From an uncultured Bacteroidales bacterium (lineage in GTDB: Bacteria; Bacteroidota; Bacteroidia; Bacteroidales; UBA932), in the NCBI GenBank assembly GCA_934725575.1, contig CAKVCK010000027.1:1-46229 (forward strand): 46,229 nt of DNA, written 5' to 3'. The notes under the pieces were generated by a model that saw only the letters and a list, made by a program, of their open reading frames with translations, searched no databases and was not told the origin of the DNA. The position numbers and the translations under genes were made by a program. Below, in pieces: positions 39,394-46,229 of the stretch. Within the stretch, counting starts at the first letter, position 1, and each line of letters starts with the position of its first letter.

Positions 39394-41067
39394 TCAGAGA
39401 AGCATCAGAACCTGTCCGGAAATCACACGCAGGAACATCTCCATCGGATAGACCGTGGCGTAAGCGACTGACGGCTCGTCATCGTCAACCGTGGTAAGGG
39501 CATAGTTGAGGGCGATAGGATTCGCCATCGAGGCGCACAGCATCCCGACATTCTCCGAATAGTCCGTCTTGCAGAATTTGGACGCGATGAAACCGACCAG
39601 CAGCACAGGCACGACAGCCAAGAGCACACTGATTCCGATCCAAAGCAGGCCCTCCGGCCTCAGGACCGTCTCGAAAAAGTCCGGTCCGGCGCTGAGTCCC
39701 AATCCCGCCAGATAGATCGTCAGACCGAACTGCCTGAGCATCAGATTCGCGCTGTGTGTCGTGTAGGTGGTCAAATGTATCCTTGGGCCGAACGCCCCCA
39801 TCAGGATGCCAATCAGGATCGGACCGCCGGCGATTCCGAGACGGATAGGGACACTCATTCCTGGAATGGAAATCGGAAGGCTGCCCAGAATCAATCCGAG
39901 CATAAGGCCGATGAAGATGAACAGCAGATTCGGATTACGGAGCTCTTTCTCCTGATTGCCAAGCACTTCCGCCACACGGTCAATCGCCTTCTGCTCTCCG
40001 ACGATCGTAAGTTTGTCTCCGATTTGGAGCCTCAGGTCACGGGACGGTAGCAGGTCGATTCCCGCTCGGTTGACCCTTGTGATGTTGATTCTGTACACGT
40101 TACGCAGATGCAGATCCCCGAGTTTGGATCCGTTGACGCTTGTCTTGGTGACGAAAATGTGACGGGAAACAAGCATTCCGTCCAGATGGTTCCAGTCGAT
40201 GTCCTTCTTGTTCCAATCCTTCACGACCTTCTCCCCGAACAGTTGCTCGGCAGACCCGGCGTCCTTCTCACGGGTCAGCACAAGCACGTGCTCCCCTTCC
40301 TCAAGCACGGTGTCCCCGTCCGGGATTATCACCTGTCCACGGCCCTCACCACCATATTTCCAAACCCTTGAGACAACGAGGCGAACGTGAGCGTCCTTCA
40401 TAATGTCGCGAATGGTCTTGCCGAAAACGGCCGGATTGCTCACCCGGAACTCTGTGATGAAAGTCTGGTTGTCGTGGACATCCTTGGAGTGCTGTTTCTT
40501 ACGGAATGTGGCAGAGAGGATAACCACACAAAGGATCACGCCGATCACTCCGAAAGGATAACCCACAGCGCAGGCCGTGGCCATCTGGTTGGAGACATCC
40601 ACCGCTCCAGGATCGGTCTGAAGCAGAGTCTGTTGCGCGGCTCCAAGCATCGGGGTGTTGGTCGCGGCACCGGTGAGAAGTCCGGTCGCCACCGGCAGCG
40701 ATATCCCGCATAACTTACTTATTCCCAACGTCATCAGAGTGCCGACAAGCAGTACCGCGAACGCCAGAATATTCAGTTTGATTCCCCCTTTCTTCAGCGA
40801 AGGGAAGAAACTCGGGCCGACCTGCAGGCCAAGCGTGAACACAAAGAGCACAAGGCCGAAGTTCTGCGCCAACTCCAGCATACGGGGATCAACGCTGAGG
40901 CCGAAATGCCCGACGATGATTCCGGCGAAAAACACGAATGTCACTCCGAGGCTGACACCCTTAAACTTGATCTTGTTGCAAAGAAGACCAGCGACGCAAA
41001 TCAGCGACAGCACAAGAATCGCCTGAATATAAGACGGTTCCGTGAATATCTCGATGAACCAGTTCAT
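39394..41067 (-). CDS. AspT/YidE/YbjL-type transporter with RCK domains
   Basis: A 557-residue membrane protein with two related membrane halves (each about five helices) around a cytoplasmic pair of TrkA-C (RCK_C) domains. Visible: FVFTLGLQVGPSFFPSLKKGG and GLLTGAATNTPMLGAAQQ in the first half; a central soluble part with HVRLVVSRVWKYGGEGRGQVIIPDGDTVLEEGEHVLVLTRE and INITRVNRAGIDLLPSRDLRLQIGDKLTIVG; and GLTIYLAGLGLSAGPDFFETV with CASMANPIALNYAL in the second. This is the AspT/YidE antiporter duplication family, common in Bacteroidota, with AspT (aspartate:alanine exchange) as the characterised member. Substrate here unknown. Confidence 0.88.
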   Translation of the reverse strand: MNWFIEIFTEPSYIQAILVLSLICVAGLLCNKIKFKGVSLGVTFVFFAGIIVGHFGLSVDPRMLELAQNFGLVLFVFTLGLQVGPSFFPSLKKGGIKLNILAFAVLLVGTLMTLGISKLCGISLPVATGLLTGAATNTPMLGAAQQTLLQTDPGAVDVSNQMATACAVGYPFGVIGVILCVVILSATFRKKQHSKDVHDNQTFITEFRVSNPAVFGKTIRDIMKDAHVRLVVSRVWKYGGEGRGQVIIPDGDTVLEEGEHVLVLTREKDAGSAEQLFGEKVVKDWNKKDIDWNHLDGMLVSRHIFVTKTSVNGSKLGDLHLRNVYRINITRVNRAGIDLLPSRDLRLQIGDKLTIVGEQKAIDRVAEVLGNQEKELRNPNLLFIFIGLMLGLILGSLPISIPGMSVPIRLGIAGGPILIGILMGAFGPRIHLTTYTTHSANLMLRQFGLTIYLAGLGLSAGPDFFETVLRPEGLLWIGISVLLAVVPVLLVGFIASKFCKTDYSENVGMLCASMANPIALNYALTTVDDDEPSVAYATVYPMEMFLRVISGQVLMLL

Positions 41068-41089
41068 AGTCCTTTAAATATACAGCGCA

Positions 41090-41097
41090 CAAAGATA
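41090..41097 (-). promoter_or_regulatory. -7 box for the AspT-type transporter
   Basis: TATCTTTG on the minus strand, 23 bases upstream of the ATG at 41067. No clear -33 TTTG. Confidence 0.45.
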
Positions 41098-41112
41098 GTC
41101 AGAAATATTCAT

Positions 41113-41120
41113 TAATTTTG
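41113..41120 (+). promoter_or_regulatory. -7 box for the GH25 lysozyme gene
   Basis: TAATTTTG on the plus strand, 40 bases before the ATG at 41160; back-to-back with the box for the divergent transporter gene. No clear -33 TTTG. Confidence 0.45.
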
Positions 41121-41159
41121 TGAAGCGGTGGCAATGGTCGCCGCGGTTTCAAGGATTTT

Positions 41160-42101
41160 ATGAATATGCCAGAGGCGAAAAACAAGAATATTCAGGGTTC
41201 CGCAACCAAGAAAGAAAAAAGTGAAGAACGCGGGAATGCCAGAAATGGAGGTTCCGTGAAAGACAAAAGCGAAGTCACCAGAAAAAAGGCCGGTACGCAG
41301 AAAGCCAAGACATCCCCTGCAAAACGATCACGGAGGAAAAAGAGGAAGCCTCGGAAAGTGAACATAGGAGTCTGGACGGCAGTAGGAATCGCCGCGTCAG
41401 TCATTCTGGCTCTGATGGTTATGTTCATCAGCCGGGGTGGCGGCGTACACGAGACAGGAGCCAAGGTTCCGCCCGGGGACTGGCGCTACGGGATCGACAT
41501 CTCCCATCACAACGCCGATGGAATCGTTTGGGATTCCCTTTACGTGCTGACAGACAAACGCGGCAAAACAATCCGGGATCACCATTTGGCCAAAGACATC
41601 CGGCCGGTCAGTTTCGTGTTCATCAAGGCCACGGAAGGGGTGTCGATGGTGGACAAGGATTTCAAGAGGAACTGGCAGGATGCCGGCAGGTCTGGCCTGA
41701 GAAGAGGTGCGTACCACTTTTTCAGGAGTTCAAAGGACGGCGAGGCGCAGGCAAGGCTGTTCATCAAGACAGTGGGCGATCTGAGGTTCAAGGACTTGCC
41801 TCCGGTTCTGGACATCGAGACCATACATCGGGGCGGTTCAAGGAAAAGGCTGAACGAAGAGGCGCTCAAGTGGCTCAGAATCATCGAGGATCATTACGGC
41901 AAGAAGCCGATAGTCTATGCCGGGGCTTCGTTCGCAAAGGACTATCTCAGCAAGGAGATCACGGAAAACTATCCGGTCTGGATAGCGCACTACGAAAAAG
42001 ACCAGCCCGCTTTCGAGGGCTGGACTTGGTGGCAGTTCACCGACAAGGCTGTCGTGAAAGGAGTCCCGGGACTGGTCGACCTCAGTGTTATGAGAAAATA
42101 A
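41160..42101 (+). CDS. GH25 family lysozyme, membrane-anchored
   Basis: A 313-residue protein. Residues 1-67 are extremely basic (KKEKSEERG..., SRRKKRKPRK) and should be cytoplasmic; residues ~68-91 form a single membrane helix; the rest is a GH25 (Chalaropsis-type muramidase) domain outside. The domain shows WRYGIDISHHNADGIVWD, VSFVFIKATEGVSMVDKDFKRNW, RRGAYHFFRSSKDGEAQARLFI, LPPVLDIET (catalytic acid pair), and WTWWQFTDKAVVKGVPGLVDLSVM. It would cut peptidoglycan between MurNAc and GlcNAc from the periplasmic face. It ends two bases from the stop of a convergent gene. Confidence 0.88.
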   Translation: MNMPEAKNKNIQGSATKKEKSEERGNARNGGSVKDKSEVTRKKAGTQKAKTSPAKRSRRKKRKPRKVNIGVWTAVGIAASVILALMVMFISRGGGVHETGAKVPPGDWRYGIDISHHNADGIVWDSLYVLTDKRGKTIRDHHLAKDIRPVSFVFIKATEGVSMVDKDFKRNWQDAGRSGLRRGAYHFFRSSKDGEAQARLFIKTVGDLRFKDLPPVLDIETIHRGGSRKRLNEEALKWLRIIEDHYGKKPIVYAGASFAKDYLSKEITENYPVWIAHYEKDQPAFEGWTWWQFTDKAVVKGVPGLVDLSVMRK

Positions 42102-42103
42102 CC

Positions 42104-43210
42104 TTATAACCTGTCAAAAGGCTTGGCGGAGTCCCCGGTCCAGCGGTAAAGATGGGTTCTGGAGTACTGCTTTCCGGTGGCGGCATTCTTACCCGGCTCG
42201 GCGAAATAGAAGAGGCCGTCCCCGACCGGACATATTCCAGTGGAGCCGTACTTGAAATAGAAACCAGACACAGGATTCTCCGAAGAACCGATCACCTTAT
42301 GCTTAGTGATGTCGTAAAGGACACCGGCCAGAGACCTTTTGACAGGCTTTTCAGCCACATCAAACGCGAATATGTCATAATTCGGGAATATGCTTTTCCG
42401 CCCCTTGTACACCGCCATAAACATCTTTCCCGTCTCAGCGTCGTAAGCCAGATTCTGCACTCCCCAGTTCGTGTTTCCCGTGTAGGCGAAATACTTGTCC
42501 AGAGGCTTCGCCGGACCTTCTCCGTAGAAGTCACCGAACTTCACCTTCCCTGCATATTCATTCAGCTTTTGGATGTCGTAGCGAAGCAGCACCTGATGGT
42601 TGTTGTCGTTGCGGGCATTGTCGCCATAGATGCCGTAAGCCACGTAGAGATAGTTCTTTCCACCCTTCTTGCCGAGCTTCGGGGCGATTGTCACGCCATC
42701 GATTCCTGAGCAGCCGTAGAAGTGCTCGTAATTCTGATCGGCGAATCCTGTCATATGGAAATCGTGCGTGGCCTCCTTGACGCAGACGATGCGGAAAGCG
42801 TCGTTGTCCTCGGAATCCATTCCGACCTCCGTCACCTTGTCAACATCTATTATGGCGATGTAGAACATCGAGCGGCCTTTGGCGAACGCGGACAGTCGGG
42901 CTCCGATGACATCGTCCTTGCACTCAAGCGAGGCATAGACCTTCCTGTCGTCCGGATTGAATGTCATCGCTCCAAGATGCCCTTGGATGCGGTCGATCGA
43001 GCCGATGACATTGCCTTCGAGATCGGTCTTCATAAAACTCGTGGTGAACGAGAAGTACATCATCCCGGCGGCCTTGTCATACGCAATGCCCTGGACGTGA
43101 TGCTTTCCTCCCTCGACATAAATCTCTTTCGGCAGGGTTTGTCCTGTCTGTGAATATGCGGCCACGGTCCCGGCCACAATCACCAATGCGATCAACGCTA
43201 TTCTTTTCAT
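42104..43210 (-). CDS. Secreted protein of unknown function, beta-propeller-like
   Basis: A 368-residue protein with a clear signal peptide (MKRIALIALVIVAGTVAAYSQT). The start is ATG 43210; the frame can be extended only to a TTG at 43216. The body has repeated strands with spaced G-x-A-Y-D and G-K-M-F/Y motifs (VQGIAYDKAAGMMYFSFT, LGAMTFNPDDRKVYASLE, VQNLAYDAETGKMFMAVYKG, GICPVGDGLFYFAEPGK), consistent with a beta-propeller of four or more visible blades. Phrases such as FHMTGFADQNYEHFYGCSGIDGVTIAPK are unusual and I cannot assign a family. It may bind or sense a small molecule; that is inference. Confidence 0.65.
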   Translation of the reverse strand: MKRIALIALVIVAGTVAAYSQTGQTLPKEIYVEGGKHHVQGIAYDKAAGMMYFSFTTSFMKTDLEGNVIGSIDRIQGHLGAMTFNPDDRKVYASLECKDDVIGARLSAFAKGRSMFYIAIIDVDKVTEVGMDSEDNDAFRIVCVKEATHDFHMTGFADQNYEHFYGCSGIDGVTIAPKLGKKGGKNYLYVAYGIYGDNARNDNNHQVLLRYDIQKLNEYAGKVKFGDFYGEGPAKPLDKYFAYTGNTNWGVQNLAYDAETGKMFMAVYKGRKSIFPNYDIFAFDVAEKPVKRSLAGVLYDITKHKVIGSSENPVSGFYFKYGSTGICPVGDGLFYFAEPGKNAATGKQYSRTHLYRWTGDSAKPFDRL

Positions 43211-43240
43211 ATTCAATGTATTAATAATCTATACTTTAGC

Positions 43241-43262
43241 CACTTCGACAGGCTCAGTGACC
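43241..43262. repeat. Dispersed palindromic repeat unit, intergenic copy
   Basis: CACTTCGACAGGCTCAGTGA then CC, 31 bases upstream of the secreted-protein start and just after the lpxB stop region. It is the same unit as at 39347-39369 and inside the GH106 gene. Confidence 0.7.
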
Positions 43263-43274
43263 ACCCACTACCTC

Positions 43275-44435
43275 TTACTTTCTTAATTCCTCAATCATCG
43301 CCTTCGCGACAGCGGCCGAAGCGCCCTCTCCACCGAGAGCGTCACGGATCTCCTGATAGCCGGACAGCATCGTGGAACGATACTCCTCATCCTCGATCAT
43401 CCTCCGGACCTCGTTCAGCACGTTCTCCGGCGTGAAATAGTACTGGAGAAGCTCCCGGAAACAAATCCGGTCAAGGATCAGATTGCCGAGACTGATATAC
43501 TGGATCTTGATTATCGATTTGGCTATCATAAAGTTGAGGTCCGAGCCTTTGTAGGCGACCACCTGCGGAGTCCCGATCAGCGCACACTCCAGCGAAGCCG
43601 TGCCGGAATTGACCACAGCGGCCTTGGCGTGACGCATCACGGCATAACTCTGGCCGAAGACCACGCTGACATATTCACGTCCTCCGATGTACTTGGTGTA
43701 GTCGCTCTCCGAGCGGGCGGGGGCAGCCGCAACAATGAAGCGGTATTCTGAATATTCAGGGATGGAATGCAGCTTGTTGGCAAATTCCATAAAGGTCGGC
43801 ATCATCGAGCTGATCTCGCCGTTTCTGGATCCGGCCAGAAGAGCGATCATCGGCCTGTCCGGCAGTCCGGTCTTCGCCAGGAACTCCTCACGGGTCTCCT
43901 TGAAGGCTTCCGAGTTGTCGATCGCATCGATCAGCGGATTACCTTTATATATAAAGTCAACGCCTTTCTTGGTGAAGTACGGAATTTCGAACGGGAAAAC
44001 GATGAACAGCTTGTCCACGAAGGCTTTGAGCTTCTTCACACGGCTTTCCCTTGAGGCCCAGACCTTAGGGGCGATGTAGTAGAAGACCTTGAATCCTGCC
44101 TTGTGGGCGAATTCGGCGACACGGAAATTGAATCCCGGATAGTCGATGAGGATCACCACGTCCGGCTTCCAGCGGAGGATGTCCGTGGTGCAGTCCGAGA
44201 ACCTCTTGGCGAAGGCTCTGGCGTGGATCAAGATCTGAGTGAAGCCGATGACCGCCCCGTCCTTGTAGTCTTTCACAAGACCGGTTCCCTGCTGGTGTTC
44301 CTTATAGACGGCATCCATAAGCCCTCCGCCCCAGAAGCGGATGTCAGCCTCGGGGTCCTCGGCGTAAAGGCCACGCATTAGATTGGATCCGTGCAGATCC
44401 CCGGACGCCTCCCCGGCTATGATATAGTAGCGCAT
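43275..44435 (-). CDS. lpxB: Lipid-A-disaccharide synthase
   Basis: A 386-residue GT19 enzyme. Recognisable are YIIAGEASGDLHGSNLMRGL, RFWGGGLM, LIDYPGFNFRVAEFAHKAGFKVFYYIAPKVWASRESRVKKL, IYKGNPLIDAI, ALLAGSRNGEISSMMP and VVNSGTASLECALIGTPQVVAYKGS. It joins UDP-diacylglucosamine and lipid X to make the lipid A disaccharide at the inner face of the inner membrane. It follows surE by 93 bases; surE-lpxB is a regular pair in Bacteroidota. Confidence 0.95.
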   Translation of the reverse strand: MRYYIIAGEASGDLHGSNLMRGLYAEDPEADIRFWGGGLMDAVYKEHQQGTGLVKDYKDGAVIGFTQILIHARAFAKRFSDCTTDILRWKPDVVILIDYPGFNFRVAEFAHKAGFKVFYYIAPKVWASRESRVKKLKAFVDKLFIVFPFEIPYFTKKGVDFIYKGNPLIDAIDNSEAFKETREEFLAKTGLPDRPMIALLAGSRNGEISSMMPTFMEFANKLHSIPEYSEYRFIVAAAPARSESDYTKYIGGREYVSVVFGQSYAVMRHAKAAVVNSGTASLECALIGTPQVVAYKGSDLNFMIAKSIIKIQYISLGNLILDRICFRELLQYYFTPENVLNEVRRMIEDEEYRSTMLSGYQEIRDALGGEGASAAVAKAMIEELRK

Positions 44436-44528
44436 ATATGATAAATTCCTTTAAAATACGCAATCACCTGATATGTAATATCTTGCCTCATAAACAAGGG
44501 TGATCGCCATTCCACTTCAGTTCACATA

Positions 44529-45389
44529 CTACCGGAAATCCTCGTTGAATCCTAGACTGTTCAACCTGGCGATCTCCTCGTGGTCCGAACTGTTGATGTT
44601 GTGGGCGACAATGGAGATGTAGCCGTCGGCAAGGATGTGATGATCCGCCAGAATGTCATCCGCAGGCGAATCGTCCTTGAAATCCCCGACCATCATATAG
44701 AGGGTCTCCCCTTCCTCTGCCTTCGGGAACGATGTGTGCCCCAGATCCTCCGGACGGACGCCTCTTTTGGCGAAAAGATCCGCGTCCCACGGCTTGAACT
44801 CCTTCTCCCAATGTCCCAGCCCCTGATGCCCCACACGGATGCCTTTGACAACCGACGCCGGAATATTCGGGAAATTGACATTATAATATATTCCTGACTT
44901 CGGGTTATGACACGCCCAAAGTTTTCTGAATATGTCAGGAAAATATTCATTGACAACGGAGAAATCCGCGTCCAGGCTCATCGTGTCGAGCGAGACTCCG
45001 ATGCCTAATATTCCGTTCAGGGCGGCTTCCTCCGCCGCGCCGAGGGTTCCGGAATAGTTCGCCGCGGTGGCAGCGTTGGAGCCGTGGTTGATTCCGCAGA
45101 CAACAACATCGGGCTTCTGGGGCCAGAAGATCTCGTCCAGCCCATACTTCACGCAGCTTGCCGGGGTGGCGTCGAGGTAGGACCAACGCACTCCGTCCAT
45201 CGTCGGAAGTTCCTTGTAGGCGATCGCCCTGCCACCCATCGAGACTGCCATTGACATCCCGGACTGGTGGAATTTCGGCGCGACTGCCGTGATTCTGCCA
45301 AATTGACGCATTATGTCAGCCAGTGAATGTATGCCACCAGCCTGATAACCATCGTCGTTTGTCAGCAGTATATTCAGTTCATCAGACAT
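44529..45389 (-). CDS. surE: 5'/3'-nucleotidase SurE
   Basis: A 286-residue protein with NILLTNDDGYQAGGIHSLADIM (metal-binding Asp pair), VAPKFHQSGMSMAVSM, VVCGINHGSNAATAANYSGTLGAAEEAALNGI and NVNFPNIP, all standard SurE motifs. It hydrolyses nucleoside 5'/3'-monophosphates. It is somewhat longer than the usual ~250 residues because of a C-terminal segment after the ADGYISIV strand. It heads the surE-lpxB unit and is divergent from the GAPDH gene. Confidence 0.94.
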   Translation of the reverse strand: MSDELNILLTNDDGYQAGGIHSLADIMRQFGRITAVAPKFHQSGMSMAVSMGGRAIAYKELPTMDGVRWSYLDATPASCVKYGLDEIFWPQKPDVVVCGINHGSNAATAANYSGTLGAAEEAALNGILGIGVSLDTMSLDADFSVVNEYFPDIFRKLWACHNPKSGIYYNVNFPNIPASVVKGIRVGHQGLGHWEKEFKPWDADLFAKRGVRPEDLGHTSFPKAEEGETLYMMVGDFKDDSPADDILADHHILADGYISIVAHNINSSDHEEIARLNSLGFNEDFR

Positions 45390-45409
45390 TCTATTAATAT
45401 TTTAGCCCA

Positions 45410-45417
45410 CAAATATA
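45410..45417 (-). promoter_or_regulatory. -7 box for surE-lpxB
   Basis: TATATTTG on the minus strand, about 21 bases upstream of the surE ATG. No clear -33 element at the right spacing. Confidence 0.5.
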
Positions 45418-45438
45418 TTAAATTCCGCAATTTTTTAA

Positions 45439-45446
45439 TAATTTTG
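45439..45446 (+). promoter_or_regulatory. -7 box for the GAPDH gene
   Basis: TAATTTTG on the plus strand, predicting a transcript start near 45452 and an AT-rich leader of about 70 bases. The boxes for surE and this gene are back to back, 21 bases apart. Confidence 0.55.
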
Positions 45447-45522
45447 CATCGCTTTTGCAGTGAAAGGTTGTGGTTAGTTTAGTAAAGAAAAGTATTAACA
45501 ACTTATTTAATATCTAATTAAA

Positions 45523-46229
45523 ATGGTAAAACTTGGTATTAACGGATTTGGCCGTATCGGCCGTATGGTTTTCCGTGCAGCGGTTGAGAACTTCTCAAAC
45601 GACATCGAGGTTGTAGGTATCAACGACCTTCTCGATCCAGAGTATCTTGCTTATATGCTCAAGTATGACTCAGTTCACGGAGCATTCAAGGGCGACGTAA
45701 AGGTTGAGGACGGACACCTTGTAGTAAACGGCAAGAAGATCCGTGTCACCGCTGAGATGGATCCTGCAAACCTGAAGTGGAACGAGGTTGAGGCTGACGT
45801 TGTTGTTGAGTCAACCGGTTTCTTCCTTACCGACGAGACAGCCCGCAAGCACATCCAGGCCGGCGCTAAGAAAGTCATTATGTCAGCTCCTTCAAAGGAC
45901 AGCACTCCTATGTTCGTCTATGGTGTTAACCACAAGACCTACGCTGGACAGGACATCATCTCCAACGCTTCCTGCACCACCAACTGCCTTGCTCCTATCA
46001 CCAAGGTGCTCAACGACAAGTTCGGTGTCAAGAGAGGCCTTATGACAACCGTTCACGCTGCCACAGCTACCCAGAAGACCGTTGACGGACCTTCAAAGAA
46101 GGACTGGAGAGGTGGTCGTGGAATCCTTGAGAACATCATCCCTTCATCAACAGGTGCCGCCAAGGCTGTAGGTAAGGTTCTTCCTGAGCTCAACGGCAAG
46201 CTTACCGGTATGTCTCTCCGTGTTCCTAC
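45523..46229 (+). CDS. gap: Glyceraldehyde-3-phosphate dehydrogenase, 5' part
   Basis: ATG 45523 opens a frame that runs off the end of the window (235 complete codons). The N-terminus MVKLGINGFGRIGRMVFRAA is the NAD-binding Rossmann motif, and SNASCTTNCLAPITKVLND holds the catalytic cysteine; ATQKTVDGPSKKDWRGGRG and LPELNGKLTGMSLRVP are further family landmarks. It is the glycolytic enzyme converting glyceraldehyde-3-phosphate to 1,3-bisphosphoglycerate. Codon use is highly biased, as for rhaA, as expected for an abundant protein. The last ~100 residues are missing because the window ends. Confidence 0.96.
   Translation, partial: MVKLGINGFGRIGRMVFRAAVENFSNDIEVVGINDLLDPEYLAYMLKYDSVHGAFKGDVKVEDGHLVVNGKKIRVTAEMDPANLKWNEVEADVVVESTGFFLTDETARKHIQAGAKKVIMSAPSKDSTPMFVYGVNHKTYAGQDIISNASCTTNCLAPITKVLNDKFGVKRGLMTTVHAATATQKTVDGPSKKDWRGGRGILENIIPSSTGAAKAVGKVLPELNGKLTGMSLRVP

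Overview
The window looks like a chromosomal segment of a member of the Bacteroidota, most likely Bacteroidales. The signs are several promoters of the Bacteroides type (TTTG or TTG, about 19-20 bases, then TAnnTTTG), surface lipoproteins with acidic residues after the lipobox cysteine, a surE-lpxB pair, an AspT/YidE-type transporter, and a rhamnose locus with a GH106 rhamnosidase and a Ser-type sulfatase. I did not see tRNA, rRNA, CRISPR or a complete insertion sequence. All similarity statements come from recognising motifs by eye; no search was run.

Layout. 1-585: 3' end of an O-antigen/capsule flippase. 590-2130: a REP-associated tyrosine transposase (RAYT) gene flanked on both sides by 36-bp hairpin repeats, four of them in a 52-bp ladder. 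2341-6147: a MATE exporter facing left, then a short-chain dehydrogenase and an aldehyde dehydrogenase as a pair. 6299-8880: two convergent surface lipoproteins sharing a long hairpin terminator. 8881-9490: a 149-bp near-perfect palindrome, then a textbook promoter with four tandem 13-bp operator-like palindromes. 9491-19617: one long rightward gene string: small ORF, TetR regulator, TolC, HlyD lipoprotein, two ABC ATPases and two permeases (the layout of E. coli cecR-ybhGFSR with ybhF split in two), running with gaps of a few bases into a GT2 glycosyltransferase (frameshifted), a double LAB_N membrane protein and an ArnT-like glycosyltransferase. That end looks like an envelope or lipid A glycosylation module.

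19655-29302 is the rhamnose region: GH106 alpha-L-rhamnosidase, sulfatase and an AraC regulator on the minus strand, divergent from rhamnulokinase and rhamnose isomerase. The enzymes would release L-rhamnose from a possibly sulfated glycan, and RhaB/RhaA would bring it into central metabolism as rhamnulose-1-phosphate. The GH106 gene carries two in-frame insertions of a palindromic dispersed repeat that also occurs in two intergenic places.

29459-46229: a TerB-like protein of unknown role, a PMCA-type P-type ATPase, two paralogous coiled-coil surface lipoproteins with unlike heads (a FISUMP-like head and a BspA-like LRR head), an AspT/YidE-type transporter, a membrane-anchored GH25 lysozyme, a secreted protein of unknown function, lpxB and surE, and the 5' part of a GAPDH gene that runs off the window.

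Most likely novelties: the 13-bp operator ladder driving efflux plus glycosylation genes, the palindromic repeats that became protein sequence inside the rhamnosidase, the stalk-and-swapped-head lipoprotein pair, the RAYT/REP ladder, and a window-wide excess of GAATAT together with a deficit of CATG.
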